Source: Chondrosia reniformis (lineage: Eukaryota; Porifera; Demospongiae; Chondrillida; Chondrillidae). Taken from it: a stretch of 64,000 nt of DNA. Below, in pieces: positions 58,891 through 64,000 of this stretch (position 1 is the first letter of the stretch; every line of letters starts with the position of its first letter). The notes beneath the pieces are model-generated. The model searched no databases, had not been told where the DNA came from, and was given only the letters and a program-made list of their open reading frames with translations. The stretch covers positions 3,094,501-3,158,500 of the forward strand of contig OX359193.1 of the NCBI GenBank assembly GCA_947172415.1. Reading direction: 5' to 3'. The position numbers were made by a program, and so were the translations under genes.

Positions 58891-59560
58891 TAGGTAATCT
58901 AAATAAATAAAAAATAATATAATTAAATAATTCATATGGCTCAAAGAAAGGATCTAGAAACAAAATGGGCATATCATCATAAAGTGTAGGGTATATATAT
59001 ATATAAATATAAAGTCAATCTCTAAGTATAGAGTGTTATATATTATGCATGTTCAAATACAATCAAGTACTACACAGTGCAAGTTACAAATTTATACGTG
59101 GATGCAAGTGACTCCCAAGATAATCACACTGAGGTATATAATATAATACGGATGCAAATGACTCCCAAAATAATCACAATCAGGTATATTAAATGCTACA
59201 AGACTTTAGCCACACTGAAATTCTCAACTGCTGCATACAGAGTAGTAGTCTCTACAGATCATATAAGGTTAAACACATGGCCTTCCAATTACCTTTTCAC
59301 ACCTTAATATAGACTGAAGATGATCATCTGCATGCCATTATCATGCAGCAAAATTCCAGTCTCATGCAGGGGGCTCAGCCAATAATCACCGCAGATTTGA
59401 CTTGCCTCGAGTGTGAGCTAGGAGTACCGTTGGTTGCTTGCATGCATTCACATAAACAACAGGGTTAGAGATGATTCGTTAACTTGCACACAGGGACATA
59501 AAGGCTGCATGGGGCCTTTAATTTATTTCATGAACAATGTATATATATATATATAAATGT
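58891..59560. other. Inserted DNA related to the block in module 2
   Basis: It starts with GGTAATCTAA and CATATGGCTCAAAGAAAGGA, as in module 2, then holds about 480 bp homologous to one arm of the 675-bp palindrome but present only once and diverged by substitutions and indels. No gene is seen; the 76-codon open frame at 59077-59307 is not conserved. Confidence 0.75.
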
Positions 59561-59655
59561 ATATATCCGTAACATGAAGCCATACTTAAATCGCGTTATG
59601 AAAACAATAGAGGGGGCTGCCGAACTTTATTAACGGTTCCCCTGTTTGTATTATT
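59561..59655. repeat. Macrosatellite boundary module, copy 5, end segment
   Basis: Contains CCGTAACATGAAGCCATAC and GAGGGGGCTGCCGAACTT, matching other module ends; satellite follows directly. Confidence 0.85.
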
Positions 59656-59963
59656 TACATGTACTAGTTATATTTTTATGTATTAGTTATATGTAGTAGG
59701 TGTTTGTACTATTTATATGTACTAGTTATATTTTTATGTATTAGTTACATGTAGTAGGTGTGTGTACAAGTTATATGTACCAGTTGTATGTATATACTAG
59801 TTGTATGTTCTAGTTGTATGTACTAGTTGTAGGTTCTTGTACTAGTTATATTTGGTACTAGGAAGGTACTTGTTGTATGTACTAGTTGTATGTACTAGTT
59901 TTATGAACTAGGTGTATGTACTAGTTGCACGTACTCTTTATAATAATTGGATATATGTGTATG
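59656..59963. repeat. 13-bp satellite array, short
   Basis: Array start conserved with those after modules 2-4; interrupted by the second SINE. Confidence 0.93.
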
Positions 59964-60225
59964 AATAATCGATGTGATAATCAAACCACAAGTAATAATC
60001 AATGAAACATCATAAAGAGGGAAAAACACGAAAGAAGCAATTGCTGGGAATTGAACCCAGGACAGCTGGTTATGACCACCAGTTGCTCTGCCACTGAGCT
60101 ACAACTGCCACAGCAATGCCTCTCCCATGTTCTCCCTCTTAAACTAACTACAGCAAATAATCAGTGTACATTCTTAATTAGTGGTGATTCTCTTCATCAG
60201 TACAAGCTGATAATCAAACTATGTA
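59964..60225 (-). mobile_element. tRNA-Met-derived SINE, copy 2, with extra flank
   Basis: The tRNA-like head at 60108-60036 is identical to that of copy 1 over 73 nt, and the body at 59964-60035 matches with one or two changes. A further 110 bp (60115-60225) of non-satellite sequence lies on the head side and is absent from copy 1; it repeats GATAATCAAAC from the body. Paralogous satellite near 49,615-49,660 shows the empty site. The loop defect seen in copy 1 is present here too. Confidence 0.78.
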
Positions 60226-63200
60226 TGTACTAGTTATATGTAGTAGGTGAATGTACTAGTTATATGTCCTAGTTACTTTTACTTTTATGTAGTAGCTATG
60301 TACTACTTGTATATACAAGTTGTACATTCCAGTATTATGTACTCGTTCTATGAGCTACTTGTATATTCTAGTTTCTAGTTGTATGTCCTAGTTGTATGTA
60401 CTAGGTGCATGTACTATGTGTATGTACTATTTATAAGCCCCAGTTATATGTGTATGTACTAGTTATATGCTTGTGTACTAGTTATCTCTACTAGTTGTAT
60501 GCACTAGCTGTATGCACTAGTTGTATGAACTATTTATAATTTCTAGGTATATGTGTATGTACTAGTCATATGTACTAGTTGCATGTAGTTGTATGTACTA
60601 GTGGTGTGTAGTATTTTGATGTTCTAGTTGCATGAACTAGTTTTATGTACTAGTACTAGTTATATTTACTAGTTGTAGGTACTAGGTATGTACGAGTTGG
60701 ACGCACTAGTTTTACGTATGAACTAGTTGTATGTAGTAGCCATACACAATTTGTGTATACAAGTTGTACATTCTAGTATAATGTTCTCGTTCTATGAACT
60801 AGTTGTATGTACTAGTTTATAGTTGTATGTACTAGTTGTATGCACTAGCTGTAAGTTCTAGTTTTATGTACTATATATAATTACAAGGTATAAGTGTATT
60901 TAATGGGTATATGTAGTAGGTATATGTAATAGTTATTTGACCTAGTTGTTTGGTCTAGTGGCATGTACTAGTTGAATGTACTAGGTGCAAGTACTAATTG
61001 CATGTTCGGGTTGTGTGTATTATTTGGTATGTACTAGTTGTATGTATTAGTAGTATGTACTAGTTGTATGCACGAGTTTTATGTACTAGTCCTAGTTATA
61101 TTTACTAGTTGTAGATACTAGTTGTATGTAGAAGTTGTATGTAGTAGTTGTTTGTTCGAATTGTTTGTACTAGTGGAATGTACTAATTGTATGTAATAGT
61201 CGTGTACCAGTTGTACGTTCTAGTTGTATGTATATACTAGTCATAAATATTAGCTTTGTACTAGTTGCATATACAAGTTGTGTGTTCTAGTATTATGTAC
61301 TCGTTCTATGAACTAGTAGTATGTACTACTTTCTAGTTGTACACACTAGTAGTATGTACTAGTTGTATGTACTATGTGTATGTACTAGTTGTTGGTTCAT
61401 GTACTAGTTGTACTAGGTACTAGATAGGTTGTAGTTGTATGTACTAGATACTAGTTGCATGTAGTAGTTGTATATACTAGTTTTATGAACTAGTAGTTAC
61501 ATGTCCTAGTTGTATATATAAGTTGTGTGTAGTAGTTATATGTAGTAGTTTAATGTACTAGATGTATGTTCTAGTTGTAGGTTCTAATACTAATTATATT
61601 AGGTACAAGGGAAGGACTAGTTGTATGTGCTATATACTAGTTGTACGTACTAGTTGTGTGTAGTAATTATATGTATTACATGCAAGTAACAGTTGTGGGT
61701 AATTGTATGTACTAGTTGTATATGCTAGTTGTATGTACTAGTGACTAATTGTATGTACTAGTTGAATGTACTTGTTGTTTGAACTAGTTGTAGGTTCCAG
61801 TACAAGTTATACTAGCTATATTAGGAAGGAACTAATTTTTTGTACTTGTCGTATGTACTATTGTTATGTACTAGTTATGTGTATAAGTAGTATTCATATG
61901 TAGTAGCTATATGTACTAGTTATATGTACTAGTTGTATGTACTAGTTGTTTGTACTAGATGTAGGTAATAGTTGTATGTACTAGTTGTATGTATGAGTTT
62001 TATGTTCTAAGTATAGGTTCAAATACTAGTTATACTAGGACCTAGGTAGGCACTAGTTGTTTGTACTAGATACTATTTGTATGTACTAGTTTTTAGTTAT
62101 ATGTAATATTTTTATGTACTATTCGTATGTACTATGTGTATGTACAATTTATAAATACCAGTTATATGTGTATGTACTAATTATATGTTTGTGTAATAGT
62201 AATGGTTATATTTATGTGTATTAGTTATATGTACTAGTTGTATGTACTAATTGCATGTACTAGTTGTATGTACTAATTTTATGAACTAGTTGTATACACT
62301 ATTCCTATGCACTAGCACTAGTTACATTTACTAGTTGTATGTTCTAGTTGTGTGTACTAGATATGAACCAGTTGTATGTACAAGTTTTATGCACTAGTTG
62401 TTTGTACTAGCTATGTATTAGTTGTATTTATTATTTATATGTACCAGTTGTATGCACTAGTTGTATGTACTAGTTGTGTGTACTATTTATGTGTACTAAA
62501 TGTATGCACTTGATGTATGTACTAGTTGTTTGTACTATTTATATGTACCAATTATATGTAGTAGTTATATATACTAGTTGAGTGTAATTGTTGTATGTAC
62601 TAGTTGTAAGTACTATTTATAAGTATTAGTTGTATATAATGGGTGTATGAACTACTTATATGAACTCGTTATATTTGTATGTACTAGTTATATGTACTAG
62701 TTTTATGTACTAGATATATATAGTAGTTGTATGTACTAGTTATACGTACTAGTTGTACTTACTATTTATATTTACTAATTATATGTGTATGTACTAGCTG
62801 TATGTATATACTGGTTGTATGTGCTAATTGCACGTACTAGTTTTATGTACTACTACTATATAGATATATTTACTAGTTGTAGGTGCTAGTTGTATGTGCT
62901 ATTTTTATGTGGTAGTTGTATGTACTATTTTATGTACTAGTTGTATGTACTAGTTGTATGCACTAGTTGTTTGTACTAGCTGTGTACTATTTGATGTACT
63001 AGTTGTATTTATTAGTTCTATGTACTAGTTGTATGTACTAGTTGTATGTACTAGATGTATGTACTATTTATATGTACTGGCTATATGTAGTAGTTGTGTG
63101 AACTAGTTATATGTACTAGTTGTATGTATTAGTTGTACGTACTTGTTGTATTTATTAGAAGTATTATGTATTAGTTATATGTAGTAGGTGTGTGTACTAG

Positions 63201-64000
63201 TTATATGTACTAGTTGTATTCACTAGTTGTATGGACTGGTACTAGCTATATTTACTAGTTGTAGGTACTAGTTGTATGTGGTAGTTGTATGTAGTAGTTC
63301 TATGTACAAATTGTACAAACTAGTTTTGTGTTCTAGTTGTATGTATATACTAGTTGAATATACTAGCTATGTATTAGTTGTATGTTCTAATTGGATGTAC
63401 TAGTTTTATGTACTTGTTGTAGATTCTTGTACTTGTTATACTAGGTACTAGGAAGGTACTAGTTGTATGTACCAAAAACTAGTTTTATGTACTAGTTGTA
63501 TATACTAGTTTTATGTTATAGTTGTATGTACTACTTGTATATAGTAGTTGAGTTGTATTTACAATTTGCATGTACTAGTTATATGTTTGTTAACTAGTTA
63601 TATGTACTAGTTGTATGTACCAGCTGTATGTACTAGTTGTATGCACTAGATATGAATAAGTTGTATGTACAAGTTGTATGGACTAGTTGTATGCACTAGA
63701 TGTATGTACTATTTACATGTATTAGTCATAGGTAGTAGTTGTGTGGACCAGTTATATGTGCTAGTTGTACCTGTTGGTTGTATAAACTAGTTGTATGCAC
63801 TATTTGTATGTTCTAGTTGTAGGTTCTAATACTAGTTATACTATGTACTAGGGAAGTACTAGTTGTATGTGCATAATACTAGTTGTACGTACTGGTTGTA
63901 TGATCTAATTATATGTATTAGATGTATGGACAAGTTGTGGGTAATTGTTGTATGTACTAGTTATATGTATTAGTTGTATGTACTAATTGTATGTACTTTA
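60226..64000. repeat. 13-bp satellite array, continues past window end
   Basis: Degenerate 13-bp units. The final 160 bp match 18,880-19,020, 33,440-33,590 and 45,850-45,990 in the same order, so the macrosatellite goes on beyond the window. Confidence 0.95.

Overview
This window looks like repeat-rich nuclear DNA of an invertebrate animal; no host gene, rRNA or intact tRNA gene could be supported. The pointers are a Helitron-type polyprotein with animal-TE accessory domains (2A-like motif, 23-residue repeats, OTU-like region), a DDE transposon bounded by TA, a decayed LINE-type retroelement, and two tRNA-Met-derived SINE copies. The phylum cannot be fixed from the sequence alone; sponge, cnidarian and mollusc are all compatible.

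Layout: (1) 1-4.99 kb is AT-rich DNA without a credible gene, holding a 45-bp minisatellite and two hairpins. (2) 4.99-12.24 kb holds a 21-bp minisatellite followed by a Helitron coding region: 2A-like motif, STPR-like repeats, Cys motifs with a DUF6570-like region, HUH Rep with two tyrosines, PIF1-like helicase, and an OTU-like cysteine protease. It is broken by one in-frame TAG and at least three frame changes. (3) From 13.29 kb to the window end lies a huge hierarchical satellite. Its base is a 13-bp unit close to TAGTTGTATGTAC. The arrays are punctuated five times, always in the same orientation, by a conserved boundary module: about 121-bp tandem units, a 61-62-bp palindrome, a tail with 56-bp repeats, and an AT microsatellite. 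Together these form a head-to-tail macrosatellite with spacings of roughly 8-15 kb.

Later insertions sit in the satellite and can be recognised because uninterrupted paralogous satellite shows the empty site: a TIR element (22.25 kb), an inserted block with a 675-bp-arm palindrome (25.6-27.9 kb), a 109-bp-arm foldback (31.6 kb), a 2.8-kb DDE transposon (42.45-45.26 kb), an RT plus restriction-like endonuclease LINE remnant on the minus strand (49.94-52.35 kb, 10-bp target duplication), and SINEs (53.15 and 59.96 kb).

No set of genes here works as a pathway. The coherent units are the Helitron, whose domains would have acted together in rolling-circle transposition, and the macrosatellite with its conserved palindrome.
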